Assembly: GCA_036897445.1 (NCBI GenBank)
Contig: JAYMTL010000025.1
Coordinates: 1-64,000 of the forward strand
From: Pelargonium tetragonum
Taxonomy: Eukaryota > Streptophyta > Magnoliopsida > Geraniales > Geraniaceae
Direction of reading: 5' to 3'
Length of the DNA: 64,000 nt
Part shown: positions 12,401 through 25,400 of the stretch, piece after piece
Layout of the letters: every line of letters starts with the position of its first letter
How positions within the stretch are numbered: the stretch's first letter is position 1
Translations under genes and position numbers: made by a program
The notes under the pieces: model-generated
The model's database searches: none
What the model was told of the DNA's origin: nothing
What the model saw: only the letters and a program-made list of their open reading frames with translations

Positions 12401-15400
12401 GGGTAATGCCTAATTAGAAAAAGATTGACCCGTACTTGAGAGAGCGTTGGTTATAGGTTGAAAAACGTCTTGCTTTTTAATAGGTGTATTTTATAGGATT
12501 AATCACTTAAGGAGAAACCAGAAAAAGTCTAATGAAATTTTGTGTTGTTAATTAAAAAGAACTTATAAAGTGTAATTGAATAATATAGAAAAGTTAAGCC
12601 GTTAACAAGTGAATCATTCGTGTTACAAAATAAGTTAGAGGAAAATCCTGTACCCTTACTATAAATAACAACTCATAGCAGAATAAAAGAGTTTTAGAAA
12701 GGTACATCCTTGTAGTAAACTCCTACTTTAGAAAAACTAAAGTTTCTTAGTCTAATCTTAGCCGCGGACAATCTCCCACAGGAACAAAACAATTTGTCAT
12801 ATTTCTTTTTATATATTGGAGTTTTAATGGGTATTAAAAAAAGACCTCAGTAAAGGAACAAAGCCCAAAACTAAAACAACTTTGACTCCTCATGTCAGGG
12901 CACTCTTTTCAAGGTTGTCGATTACCACCCGGTTCTGGAACTAGCTGATCTATGATTTATACTTCGACTTTTATTTTAAGTACCTATTTTGCTCCATAGT
13001 AAGAAACGCTTTGCCCGAAGCTTTTAGTTCCCAATCTCTTTTTTACACACTTTTAGAATGAAGCGCAGGTGATACCCTTATCTTATATAGATATTTGTGC
13101 CTGTGTCAAATTACTAACTTAAAGTGAGACTTTTAATAGAAAACTCTAGATAAAGAGCCCCTTAGAAATTCTAAGAGTATTGCTGGAGATCCCTTAATTA
13201 CTACGCCAAAGTACTCGAATCTTAGACTTTATTTATTTAATTACACCTAGGATTTTCAAAATCAAAGAAGAGCAAAAACTAAGAAATTAAGTTATAAAGT
13301 ATCAAATAAAATTTTTGAAAGAAATAAGAGACAGAACCCTTAGAAAAAGACTACATCTCTGTAGCTAAAGGGGCTCCGAACCCTGTGTTAACTATTACCT
13401 TTCAATTCTACATATTGTAACTAGGTTTTAGGGTAGTTGATATCGTTTTATAAAAAAGTCCGTCTTTTCAAATCTTATGTTATCTCCGTAGGGAAATTCC
13501 CTATATTAATAAAGGGAGACTTTTTCTAAATTTCTGAGGGTATCCTTTATTAAATAAAGACTTTGTGGGATTTGGACCAATGGTTATAATTTTAAGCTTA
13601 TATAATAGAGCAAAAGATCTCGGATTCTAATACTCATAAAAAAGACTGCATTGAGTACCTGTTACTCCGCTGTAGGTTTAGCTCTTTAGGCTAACCGGGG
13701 TTACAGCATATAAAGTGACTTTTCTAGCAAGTTCAATCTCCCGACCCTTGAACCCCGTAGGCAATGGAAACACTTTAAGGTTAGATAAAATTTGACTTTT
13801 TATTCTAATTATTATTCGTAGTCGCGGGCCCCCTACATTACGGGCGGGCCTAACTATTATAGAGAGTGTGAGCTAGGTTAGATTCAAGATAGTATTATCC
13901 GCTCAAAGTCTTTTATAAAATCACGTACGATTTATCTCTAGGTCAAAGCTCTTCCTACGTGTCCTTTTTAATAAAGTACACTAAAAACTAGAATTAGGTT
14001 GACTTCTTTTCGTATAAAGTAAAGGGGGCGCTTTTTGGCCTCTCAGCACAGACATAGAGCTGTTTAACCGTTGGATCAAGACATGTAACTGACAAAGGTG
14101 TACCCATACACTTATTAGAACATTAAAAATAAAAAAGGAGGCTCGTAAAGAAATTTAACCGTGGAATCTTCTAATTATGAGAAGTAGTTACCGAAGAAGG
14201 GAGCCCCGCTTAAAGTATTAATTAAGTAAATAACAAAGTAAACCTAATAAAAAAAATCTCCCCTTAATTACTATATTCAGAAGGTTTTTAAAGCTTAAGG
14301 AAACTCCCTAAGGCTTAGTATTTGTAGAGTCAGTTGCTATTCCTATTCTTTTTTTAGCGAAGAAAAAAGAAGTTCTAGCCTTGTGTATTAAGAGGCGTAA
14401 TATAGAGTGAGTAGTAGCCAAAATCTTTAGGTATGCCCTAACTTTATACAACCTGTGATAACAAAGAGTGATTTAATTTTGACAAGAGATCTCTAAGTCC
14501 GGTGTCTAGAATTTCCTGTTATTTTCTTTTTTTATCTCGACATCAAACCCTTGGGTATAAAAAACAAAAAGTCTTATACCTACCATATCAAAACAAGTTT
14601 AGGAAAAATCCCTTTTGCTGTAGTTTTTCAGAGTAGATACTATTATATAAACATTTATACAAAATTCACTTTGATAGGATACCTCGATTCATGGGTATTA
14701 TTACCATAATGGAGATTCTATATGCTTAGGAAAAAATATATAAGCCCGTGGCGGAAGTACCTTGCCGACTAGTTCCAGTTGGGAAAAGTGTAAAGTCGCT
14801 TCGAGAAATAGATCCAATTTAATAACATAACGAAGGAACCTGATTAAAAAAACTTGGGTAGTATTTTCAGAATTCATATTCATTCATAGTAGTAACTAAA
14901 GTCTTGAAAGTTTATTGCCTAAAGATTTACAAGTTCCCCTGGCAAAGTTAAGTGCAATACAAATTTTATTCAATAACTCCTGCTTTTTAGTATCTAAAAG
15001 GACTGGCAAGACGAGAATATAGATTTTCAAAACTTTATATAAGTTATTTTGTCTTTTTAGTAGGACTCCTGTAAAACCCCGTTCTTTACTACTTAGTTAA
15101 ATGGGTTACCTTGGTACTACTAATTTAAGTAAGTGTTGCTTTGTAAGCCCATTATCATCTCTTAGGTTCTCTACTTGTAGCCGCTGGGTTGAGGATTTCC
15201 GCAATGAAAGTTATAATTACACTCAAGATTTTCGGGTTACTTTAGACTAACAAAGGGATTTCATTCTCTATTTACAATCTGTAGGAAGAGACTTAGTACC
15301 GGTTTTATACTTCATAGTTTTTTTGAGTTTAACACGAGTAAGGGAACTCTTGTACATTTCTATTTAACAGGAGGAATTTTCTTGGTTTGTTATATAACTT

Positions 15401-17904
15401 ACCTTTTTAGTACTCGGAGGGCTACGTTTTTCTGGATATTAAAAGGGCTTTAAGAGTATTAGAGGTATCGATATCAAACTTTTAGTAGTGGAAAGCCCCT
15501 CTCTAATTTTACAATCTTCATCTTTCTATGAAGTAAGCAAAGTGTCTTAAGAGTCTTCAGACTTTAGATTACTCTATATATCTTACCAGGCTTTTTGTAG
15601 TTAAGTAAGAGGCCCCTTTTGGATCTAACATACATTTTATAGAAATTTAAAAAGGGTTCAGGGGATTAGAACTACTAACAGTCGGAACTGCTTGTGAAAG
15701 GTACTCATAATTGAATCTGAAATTTGTACCCTTATTTATATATGGTCAGAGAGGAGACATTTAGAAAAAAAAAATGAGGCGACGAAGTCGTGGTGTACTT
15801 TTTGAAATTAATTAAAGTTATAAGGCTTTTAGAAGAACTACATAAAAATGAAGTTTTTAGTTAAACCCTTCTTTTCTTCAAACCCTCCTTTTAGAGCCAC
15901 TAGATGGGATACCTTTTTTTAACGGATCGGAGTTTAGAGAGCCCTGGAAAAGTAATTATTTTCTTTAGTTTTTGTAGGAACTCTTACACGTTCAACAACG
16001 TTGCTCTGCAAACTCATATTCTAACAAAGTGTTAGGCGATAAGCAATTATGATAATTGATTGTATAAAAAATTTCGACTTGTGATAAAAGTTTAGTTTAT
16101 TGATTTAGTGACAACAGGGAACTCCTTATTAGAGGCCCTGCTTGGAATAATACCCCTCAGTAATTAACTCCCACAAGAAGTCCCTTACAAGATTATCTGA
16201 CAACAGTCATAATTTTAAGTTTAGAGGTAGAGCACAAATTTAGGAAGATAAAGATAAAAGAGGTTTCCAGTTCCAGGTTTTCGGAGAAATAACTTAAACT
16301 TGCTAAATAAGATAGGTTATCGCGTTGTAAACCGCTTCTTTCTTTGTAACGAAGACTTCCCCTAGATACTTTTTTCATCCAAGATTTCCTAATTCTAGAG
16401 CTTCTCTTTATTAGGAAAATCCCCCTATTTTGAATTGTTGTGACAAGAAGTAGTGCTTAAGGTCCTAAACTTTTGAGCGCCTCTCTTTGAGCCTAAGGGG
16501 ATCTAAACTAGGCCAACAGTAGTTCTTATAAAAGTCAATTCTATACAAGATTGTATTTATGGAGTCATTTCATAATAGAGATACCTTTCGCTATAAAGTA
16601 GTGAAGTAAAGTTAGACCCTAATAAGACAGTTAGGCAGCTAGGGTAACCCAATTAGGAATATTTCTTAATAATAATTAGAATTATAAAGACTCTAAAAAC
16701 CCTTTAGGGGATAAACTAGGAACTACTTCGGTTTTATTTTGTAGGTGTGAGTACTCTTTATATAGATAGAGTAAGACTATCTTAAAAATAGACAAGGCTC
16801 TAGCAGGATATTCTTTTTAAATTAAAGAAGACTTGGAATCGCTTCGATAGAGATATGTATTTTGACGAACTGCTTATCAAGAAAAACTAAGGTTCATTAA
16901 TACAAACCAAGTAATAAAAAGAGGGGTTCTTTAGACAAAACTTCCCAAGCTTTCAATGCCATTTAGATAAAACACAGGTCGATTTCAGAGGGCTTGCATA
17001 GGTTCCAATACTGTTGTTGTAAATAATTGGTCTATAAATTTTCTCCTAACCCGACCTGAATTCCAGGGTATTCCTTAGGTATAAAAGGCGTAGCTTTTTG
17101 CTCCATAGTATCTATTATATAACGAGAACGAAATAGGAAACAACTTTCTGGTATACCACAAGAACATAAAATTTAGAGGCAGGGGCTTCTGATATTATAA
17201 ATATACAATGGTAGAATAAAAAGGGTTTTGACACTATCAATACTTGGTTACAGATAGGCAAATTAAGTAAAAGCCCTAGTTATTTTAGTAAGTTTCCTGG
17301 ATCTACAAATATTTTAGAATTTCTTATAACCGAAAACCCACGTAAATTTAAGAAATGACAAAGAATATATATATAAAGGCATCCATAAAGTAGTACGTTA
17401 AAGCTCCCGAAATAGAGCCCCTTTTTATATGCCTTACTGTCCTGAGGATTTTAACATAAGCAATGAAAGTGACTCTAGAAAGTATCTATGTCCTTGAATA
17501 GAGTGGTGGAAGTTCTGTAAGAGACACTCAAAAAATTGTCTAGCTTTGAAGTATCCAATTCTAAGACTCTTTGCATAACTAGCAAGAGCAAAAAGGTAAG
17601 TAAAATCTCACTTGAAAACAAGCCTCGTTTATATAGCGAATTTAGTATAATACGAGAAATTTCCTCAGGCTCTATATTATAGTATAGCACTTGAACTCGT
17701 GCATTTTGGAAGTTAGCTTAGTTAGAATTAAAATGTATAAATGAAGTACAGGAATTGTAAAAAAGTTTCCTTTTTTGGGGTCTTTCCTATGCGCACCTTA
17801 TTCTTAGGTTTTTTGAAATTTTCAACTCCTTTTCCGAAGCGTTATAACCACCCCTAACGCTCAGTAAAAACCCTCTGTCTGGACAAAACTGAAGCATACT
17901 TTCT
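9474..17904. other. Gene-less stretch
   Basis: No gene is recognised. A 95-codon frame at 9526-9813 starts at TTG just beyond the tRNA-Asp on the other strand and looks like chance. GGGCCC clusters occur at 11461, 11868 and 13826. CAGTCGG occurs at 15679. A small stem-loop lies at 12725-12743 (ACTTTAG, five A, CTAAAGT). A lone GGTTCGATTC on the minus strand near 11430 lacks tRNA arms around it. Confidence 0.6.
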
Positions 17905-17982
17905 TAGACGATTTAGTACTCAAAATGCAAAGTGTTGCGCTTTTGACAGCTACGTGCATTGGTTCGAAACCTGTCGCCCTAA
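17905..17982 (+). tRNA. tRNA-Pro-like relic (3' half)
   Basis: The T-arm stretch GGTTCGAAACCTGTC at 17961-17975, preceded by CATT and followed by GCCCTA, resembles the 3' half of plant mitochondrial trnP-UGG, which runs CATAGGTTCGAATCCTGTC. The T stem (ATTGG and CCTGT) still pairs at the two inner positions plus an outer A-T and a wobble. Upstream, TGCGC and TTTTG echo the D and anticodon arms, but bases are missing and no convincing cloverleaf or acceptor partner is visible. It is most likely a decayed copy; chance is possible. Confidence 0.22.
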
Positions 17983-20117
17983 AGGATACGCTTATAATAT
18001 AATGGAAAAAAGCAACAAAATCTTTGTATTTACCCTAATTAGAAACTCGCTTGAAGAAAAAGTGCAAAATTCAAGTATCTAATTCTAGTACTCCTACCTC
18101 TCCTTGGAAGCTAAGTCACAGGAATCCTTGGACATTTCATAGGTATCGAGGGTAGCGCTTTCATTACCACAACTTGTCTCTCAATCTCAGCCCTTCTCTC
18201 CTAAATCGCATTTTTTGAAGTCGCACTAGGAACCAGTGCTTGTTATCTAAAAGGAGGGCCTTGATTATAATAAAATTGTGAGATAATAAAAACTTTTTTA
18301 TCCCAAAGCTTCCAAAAGACCCTACTAACTAGCTAAAGTAATTCTTGTAAAATGGGTAGACTGCAATTTTTTAAACCCCCTATCTTCTTAGGCTTGCCCC
18401 TTTAAACTTTGACTTGCTTCAAAATCTTTTTAAATGGAACTCTCCTAGTTTTACTGATTTCTTTATCTGCGATACCTTTCTTTAGATCTTTAGAGCTATA
18501 CTTCTCTTCTATATCTATATCGACTTACTTGCTTTGTTACTCTTACCCATACTCCTTATATCCAAGCTGTCTTATTCTTGTTATGGGTTATTTTAATTAG
18601 TAATTTTTAGTTAGTAATAGACTGTGTTATAGATAGTATACAGGGCCACGTTAGGATTTACTTTTAATAAGGCTGGAAACCGCTCATCTCATACGTAAAA
18701 ATCTCTCTTAGCTTTTAATTACCGGTGTCCCAGTATTAGTATGGGCCTTTTTGATCACAAAGACTCTTGCTAAATACAGCAGCTGTTATGATAAATAGCT
18801 TTTAAAATACAGAAACCCTATATAGCTAGTACCATGCCGGGTGGTTTTTATAACCCTATAAGTACGAGGAAATTCCTATGTAAAAAAACTCCCTTCTTTC
18901 AAAGGGAGCCTTAAATGCATATGAAATTACTTCAGCAAAAAGCTTAGGACTTACCACACCCTACGGAAACTCGACAAAGGATAGTTTGCTTAATATCAAA
19001 AAGAAGAAGTTAGGAAAAAGTTTATACAACTACAAAGGCCTTCTTGGGGAGAGTCAAATACCAAGTCTGAGTTTTGCTATTATATTAATTAAAATAAAAA
19101 TTGTCCTTCTATACTCTAAATTCTAAATAGAATCGCTTAACCCGAGGTCTAAAAAAAGAGTTCTCGACTGATGCTAAAAAAGAAGATCCCAAAAATCTCG
19201 TAAGCGAAAAATCTACGAAAAATCCGTACCTTACTTAATAGTTTAGAAAAATTATTCTTTATATCGCGCGGAGTCCTTAACCTAAAACCGGTTAATAAGT
19301 AAGAATTTTTTATTATAAAATTGCGATATTGAGAAAGATGCATAATTCCTCCTTAAAATCCCTTTGTTATTTAAAGCAGTAGATCCTCCCTAAATTTGAG
19401 TATTTATACTTCAGGTTTCTTTAAAACCTTTTTTTGGATACCGCAAGTCGCAGGGGTACTTTTACAAAGCAGGGTTTCTAGTCTAAAAGCGCGATATTAA
19501 AAAGTATTTAGGAATATAGTGCATACACAAAGGGGGCTCCTTTCCTGAGATTTAAAGAGCCCTGCTTGCTTATATTAAATCCAACCTTACTTACCTTTTT
19601 AGTTCTTAGCTTTGCTTACATTACTAGAAAAAAATCTCTTTCTTTTCCATTTATCATACTTGAAACCTTACCCACAGAAGGGCTTAGAACTTGTTTATTT
19701 GGAGGAGCCTTATTATAAAGCTTTTAATATTTCAAAAATTATATTACATTAAAAAGTAGGTTAGGATCCCCGTAAGGAGATAGGCCTCAAATGTATATAA
19801 AGTAATTACTAACCAAAAAGATTTTTTAAGAATTGCTTCTAGTCTTGGTAATTCCGAGGTATTATTCAAGTCAATCTATTTATAATGGGGACTTTCCGAG
19901 CCTATCCTTTATTTAGTTTCTTAGGCTCTCGGTGGTAGGTTTCAGTTTAATACTAAGGATTTTCAAAAAACAAGTATAAAGGCTGCAATTGCAGAATATT
20001 AAAAAGGCATTAACCAAGTGCCTAACTAAAGCGAGATACGGAAGGATATATTATCTTTATTTCGATAGGAAACAGATTGACTTTACACATTTACACGGTC
20101 ACAAACTAAAATAAAAA
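17983..20117. other. Gene-less stretch
   Basis: It has only chance-length frames. One of these, 18409-18600, is hydrophobic and starts at TTG, as many T-rich random frames are. No RNA gene or repeat was seen. Confidence 0.55.
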
Positions 20118-20146
20118 GGTTTGATAATATCAAAAATTATCAAACT
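20118..20146. repeat. Stem-loop with ten perfect pairs
   Basis: GTTTGATAAT (20119-20128) and ATTATCAAAC (20136-20145) are exact reverse complements around a seven-base loop, and a G-T pair extends the stem by one. About one such structure is expected by chance across all short loop sizes. It is not followed by a T run, so it is not a typical bacterial-type terminator. In plant organelles such hairpins often mark 3' ends of transcripts, but no gene lies upstream. Confidence 0.45.
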
Positions 20147-22383
20147 CCGTGTATATTAGGAATTTCGAACATTCTCCAATAAGAGGACCTAACAACTATA
20201 TTCTTGAATGCGCATTCTTGATAAGTCAGTTAGATATTTTTACTATAGGGCATCCCGCATTCCGGGGACTCCCCACTTTCCTTTACCAGCTCAATTATTA
20301 ATTTATTTGGAACCTAAAAACAAAAGGAACCCAAGAGCGACTCCTTAAGTGTTTACTACTTACTCTAAATAGGGAATAATACAAGAACTCCAAAAAGTAT
20401 ATTAAAGTATATGTAGGCTGCAGGAAGCCAATAGCGACAGGGGATGCGGATAAAGCCCCAGAACAAGAGGAAGAATCTAGCTACAATAGCTACAGTAAGT
20501 CCCCACCATAAGCCCATAAGTACAGATTAAGCTCTTATCTTACTAACTAAACAGGGCTTCTAAAGCAAGTATAAGTCAATTACAAGCAAGGGATATAAGT
20601 AATAGAAAAAGCAAGAAAAAAAGCAAAGAAAGAATAAGAAGGGATATATAGTGATATGTATGTTTATTCTAACAACTATCTATAGAGTTAATTACATTAC
20701 CTTTAGTCGGGAGTATAGACTATTACCTAAACCCTTAAGACCCATACTCACTAACGATAAACGCAGAAGACAAGATAAATCTTGCCTTAAAGAAAGAAGT
20801 ACAACCCATTATAACCTATATACCTTATCTTATTACTCTTAATTACTACCCATATAGATAACTAATACAATATATTATAAGAACAATAGCTACATTGAAT
20901 TGAAGTAAATCAAATAGAAAGAAAAGAAGTCAGTAAGTCAAGGTCAGGTGATGGGTATTATAGTGCATGCATACTTAAACGGGTATAATACATTGTACTC
21001 CTTCCGAATGCCTCCAGTCCAGTCGGTAAGAATGCTTTACTCTAAAATAAAAAACCCATACGTCTATTATAATACGTAAGTCTCCTTAAGCCCTAGTCTT
21101 CGAGGGTATAAAAAGTTCTGTGTTAAGTAAGGCTACTCAGTTTTACTATCAAAAAAAAAAAGAATCCAAGTACAAAGTTATATAACTAATAAACCAGGAA
21201 AAGACTTACCGCTAAAAGGGGGGCTTTTTTAGTCTAATTAATTGTTTAATAATTTCTCCAATTCGGAAAGTCAAACTTTAATACGTCTTTTTTTAATCCC
21301 CGTCTGCACCCCACCCGGTCATGTTAGATTAGCCGTTACCCTACATCCGTATTTCAATATAGCATAAGCAAAGGTACCCGTTAATAGTGATGTATGCTTA
21401 CATCTCCTTTGGAAACTTTCTACTTGTCTATAATTGAAAGTGTCAGAATTTTTATCTGAGTAACTTTGTAGCAATAGTATATCTTCGTTTTTACAGCGGA
21501 GAACCCTAGAATCAAACTCAAAAGGGTTGTTCTAATAATTAATCTTTAAAGAAGATGCAAACTAAAATCCATACAAGGAATAATTGTCCATTCCATATTA
21601 AAGAGAAGTCACAATCAAGTAAATCTTTTCAAAAGAAGCGGTCACCCATTCCTTCTTCAGTTCGAGAAATCCTATTACGGAGCTCTGTCTAGACTAGATA
21701 AGAGAAAGATAAACTGGATGTTTTCCACTTAGACTCTGCAATTTCTGAGACGAGTCTTCTCTATTCAAAATGCATAAAGATAAAACGGCGCAAGAAGTTT
21801 ATGCGAATTTCCTATTTAGTGAAATTGAGACATACTTTGAAAATCTTACACGAATGCGGAAGCCTTGGAACAAAGGGCACCTAGAGTGCTCTTTTCCTGT
21901 ATATCCTTTTTCCTACTTTCCTATAAGTTAAGTCAATAAGATATTATATACGTTAGAGTTACTTGAAAAAGTTTCTTTTTACTTTGTTTACAATAAACTA
22001 AATAGGACTCTCCTTTTTTCTTCAAGGAGGAAGATAAGCGGCTACAACTCGGCAAATTAGATAAGATTTTTTGTGTTGCTTTATTTATATAAAAAGATAA
22101 AAAAAAAATAGCAGAGTAGTGTATAGAGAAGGCAATCTAGGGTCCCGCGTTGTTTATATAGGTATATAGCAGCTCCGCTAGTTGTTGAGAAGTATAAAAG
22201 GTTTCGTGTAAAAACTCCCGTCTCTTTTTCAGAAGTATAGACTTATAGTTAAAAGTCTAGGAAATCCCTGTTTCTTTAGCCGAATATCCTTCACTTTTCT
22301 TAATAAAAAGGATACCCACAGGTTCTTACTAAGGGAACCCTAAGTACAACGACAATAGAAGGGGCCTTTTGTTAATTTTCTAC

Positions 22384-22405
22384 GGTTATTCTATGGTTAT
22401 TCTAT
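22384..22405. repeat. Tandem duplication of an 11-base word
   Basis: GGTTATTCTAT occurs twice head to tail with no mismatch, the kind of step left by replication slippage. No function is implied. Confidence 0.7.
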
Positions 22406-25400
22406 TTACTAGAAGTAAAAAAGAACTTACAAAGGATTTCTTTTAAAGTCCAATTTATTTGTAGCAGGAAATCCGACGGCGTATCACAAGGGAGCTCCTA
22501 CTTAACACTGAAAAATAGCAAACCTAATTGCTCTGAAAAGCATTAGAAGAGCTAAACACTACATTCTTTTTTATCACCTTAGGCTGTAAATTCCGGGCTG
22601 CGCTAACACCTTCTTGTATGCCTAAAACCTTGTCTAAATTTACTTCGGCAATTTAAAACTAAAAAAGACAGAATTCGTAAGCACCCTCTAAGACCTAAGA
22701 AAGGAAATTAAGCAATATTTCGAGACCTCGGATTTGCTACAAGCTTTTATAAGGGTTCTGCTTTTGTTGTTATTTACCTACTACTATACTACTAGCAAGG
22801 GAAAGTTTTTATAGGATAAAAACAACTCTTAAAAATCCCAGGGTCTTAGTCTCTCTAATTTATAAGAGTCCTACTTATAGTGGCTGCCTTTTAAGTGAGT
22901 TTGAACCCCAGGAATTCCTTAAAGATAAAAGTGGTGAGGGTTCCCTACAGCAGTTTGATTAACAAGGTTGAGTCCCAGATTCAAGTATAGTAGAATTGCC
23001 TGGAGTTTTATGCACTATTTTCTAAGGGAGTGGAGTTGCTCTTTTTAAGCCAATTGCATGGATATCAGATTTAGGGTTTCTGAAGACAATACTTTCAATT
23101 TCGGGATAATGTCTTTGGAATTGCATAAATAAGGGTCTAGCCCTTAGTATTAAAAAAAGACTAGAGCGAGGCAGAACTACTCAGTAAATAAGCTACAAAA
23201 AAGACCTTGAATTCGGGTTTTTTTGTCTACTAGACTAGCAAAGTGCTTTGTCATAGAGGTAAGAAATCCATTAAGTTATTTTTTTGCCTCATCTGAATTA
23301 AGAGATCCTTTATTTATACTTCAGGAGTTTCTATACGACATGACTCGTTCAGTTCTTACTTATTCTAAAATGCAGAGGATAGCCTATGTATAAAAGTCTC
23401 TTTTTGTATCCTATACTATTCCACAAGAATTTCACAAAGTAGTAACACCCGGAACAGAAAAGGGAATTAAGAATTTAAGATTATAGGTAGAGTTGGTTAT
23501 ACCGCTGTAGATTCTTTGTCTCACAAGCAGGGATGAGGGGTTCATAAAAACTTTAGTAGGAGTAGTAGTGTAATCCAATATAGATTCTTTTAAATGCTAT
23601 ATTGGTTGAGATTAAAGGGTCGAGGACGTAAAACTCCGGATCGAAAATATCTTATAAATATGAGAGAGAGTAGCGCGAAACTGAAGTAAAGGATACACAT
23701 TTTACATCTCATATATCTAAAATCTAAAATTGTTACAACAAAATTTGTAGGAAAAGCAATGGCAATTAGAGGAATCGCCTTTTTAATTTACCGCTTAAAG
23801 GGGCTACTTTGTTTACATATGCCTAAGGAAATGCACTTGCGGAAGGCTTTTTGTTGTGTGAAGCTTCAGATAACACACTTCTTTTTTAAAGAAGGGTTGT
23901 GCAGTCATTACTACGAATCAAGTTTCCAGAGTCTATTTCACGGGTTATTCCAACCAATAGGTTTAAGTAATAGTGCTTCGTGTAAGAAGGGGCAAAGGTC
24001 CCCGGGTAAAATTTTTCATAAAAAGTAAAGCCCTAATCTAAAACTAATATGAGTTTAAGAATTCAACAACTTGAAGAAAAGCCTCCCGCAAGGCATCTAT
24101 ATGAGAAAAAGAAATAAGAAGCTTCATAGAATGCTATTACGAAGAAGGTAAATCGGGTTCTTTATGGATTCCCCGTTTCTAACTTACTGTTTGTACCATT
24201 AAGGGTGTAGCGAAGTAAAAGAAAATGTATATAGAACTTAGCTCTCTTTTTTAGTCCGGCTTCATTTACTATATTCTAATGTTGAATATTTATATAGGTA
24301 CGCTGGAATTACATACTTCTGCAAAGTTAACCGTCAGAGTCTTTAAAAATACTAGATTTGGTGGCTTGTGCCGACGAGAAAATCTCGGTTTTATTGTTTT
24401 GAGTTTACGTAATGAAAATCGATCCCAAAGGATATCTTGCTAAGAACGTAAAGCCTTAAATAAAGATAAGAATCAAAAGGACCTCGTAAGCTTATATGAC
24501 CCGAAATAGACTCGTGGGGAGGAGCTCTTATAGCACATTTGCCATACTACAAGGGAATATACCCCGCTTGCGTTGAAGAACCTATTACCCTTTAAACCTC
24601 TTAAAATTTCAAAGTAGAAGAGAGAAGTGAGGGTTGACTTTTTCAATTTGTATTAAACCCCTTTTCGCGAATCTACACTCCTTTTTTTTCTTAAGAGAAG
24701 TCCCTTTTATTTGACATTAAGAATGCTGGTACTTTGAAATTTGAATCTTTGACTCTTGGAAAAAAACCTCTTTTGTATAAGTCAAATTCTAAATCAAGGC
24801 ATCGGGTTAATTAATGCATTAAGTTCAGAGCACTTAAAAAGGGGATCCCTGTATCTACTTCCTAAAAGGGGTTTTAGGTTCCTTTTTTATACTTGTCCAA
24901 ACTGTCCTAAATTCATGTAACTCAGCGATTTAATCCCTTTATACCAGGGCGGATACTCTAAAAGCTTCTAACAAGAGGCGTCTCTTAGTTTTAACTGAAA
25001 TTTTATACTAATAGTAGAAGTCGAAATTTGGCATTGGAAATGCAGTTGGATTACTACTTACTTGTGTTAATCTTCTTACTCTAAAATAAAGAAATGGTTA
25101 ACAACTTCAGAATTCAAACACATATCAATATTTAACATTATTCGGCGATTTTCCTTTATATTTTATTTGTAACGAAATCCTTGATAAAGATAAAAAGTAT
25201 CCAAAAGTCAACCTTTAACCCAGAAAGGTCAATCCAGTCAGCGAATTAAGATTGATAATTTGTTTTATACTTCACAGGTTTAACTCCCGGGAGTCCCTTC
25301 CTTACTGCGGCGGGAATTTACCTCACAATTTATTTTAACGGGATACTAAAAAGGGCTACTGAACCGAAAAACTTGTTTAACTTCGTTACCTTTACTTCGG

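Noticed and set aside
18409-18600. A 63-codon hydrophobic frame that could pass for a small membrane protein
   Set aside because: The T-rich composition explains it. It has a non-ATG start and no homologue I recognise.
24364-24400. CGAGA-AAA-TCTCG followed by T-rich DNA, like a small terminator
   Set aside because: The stem is only five pairs, the T run is broken, and no gene lies upstream.
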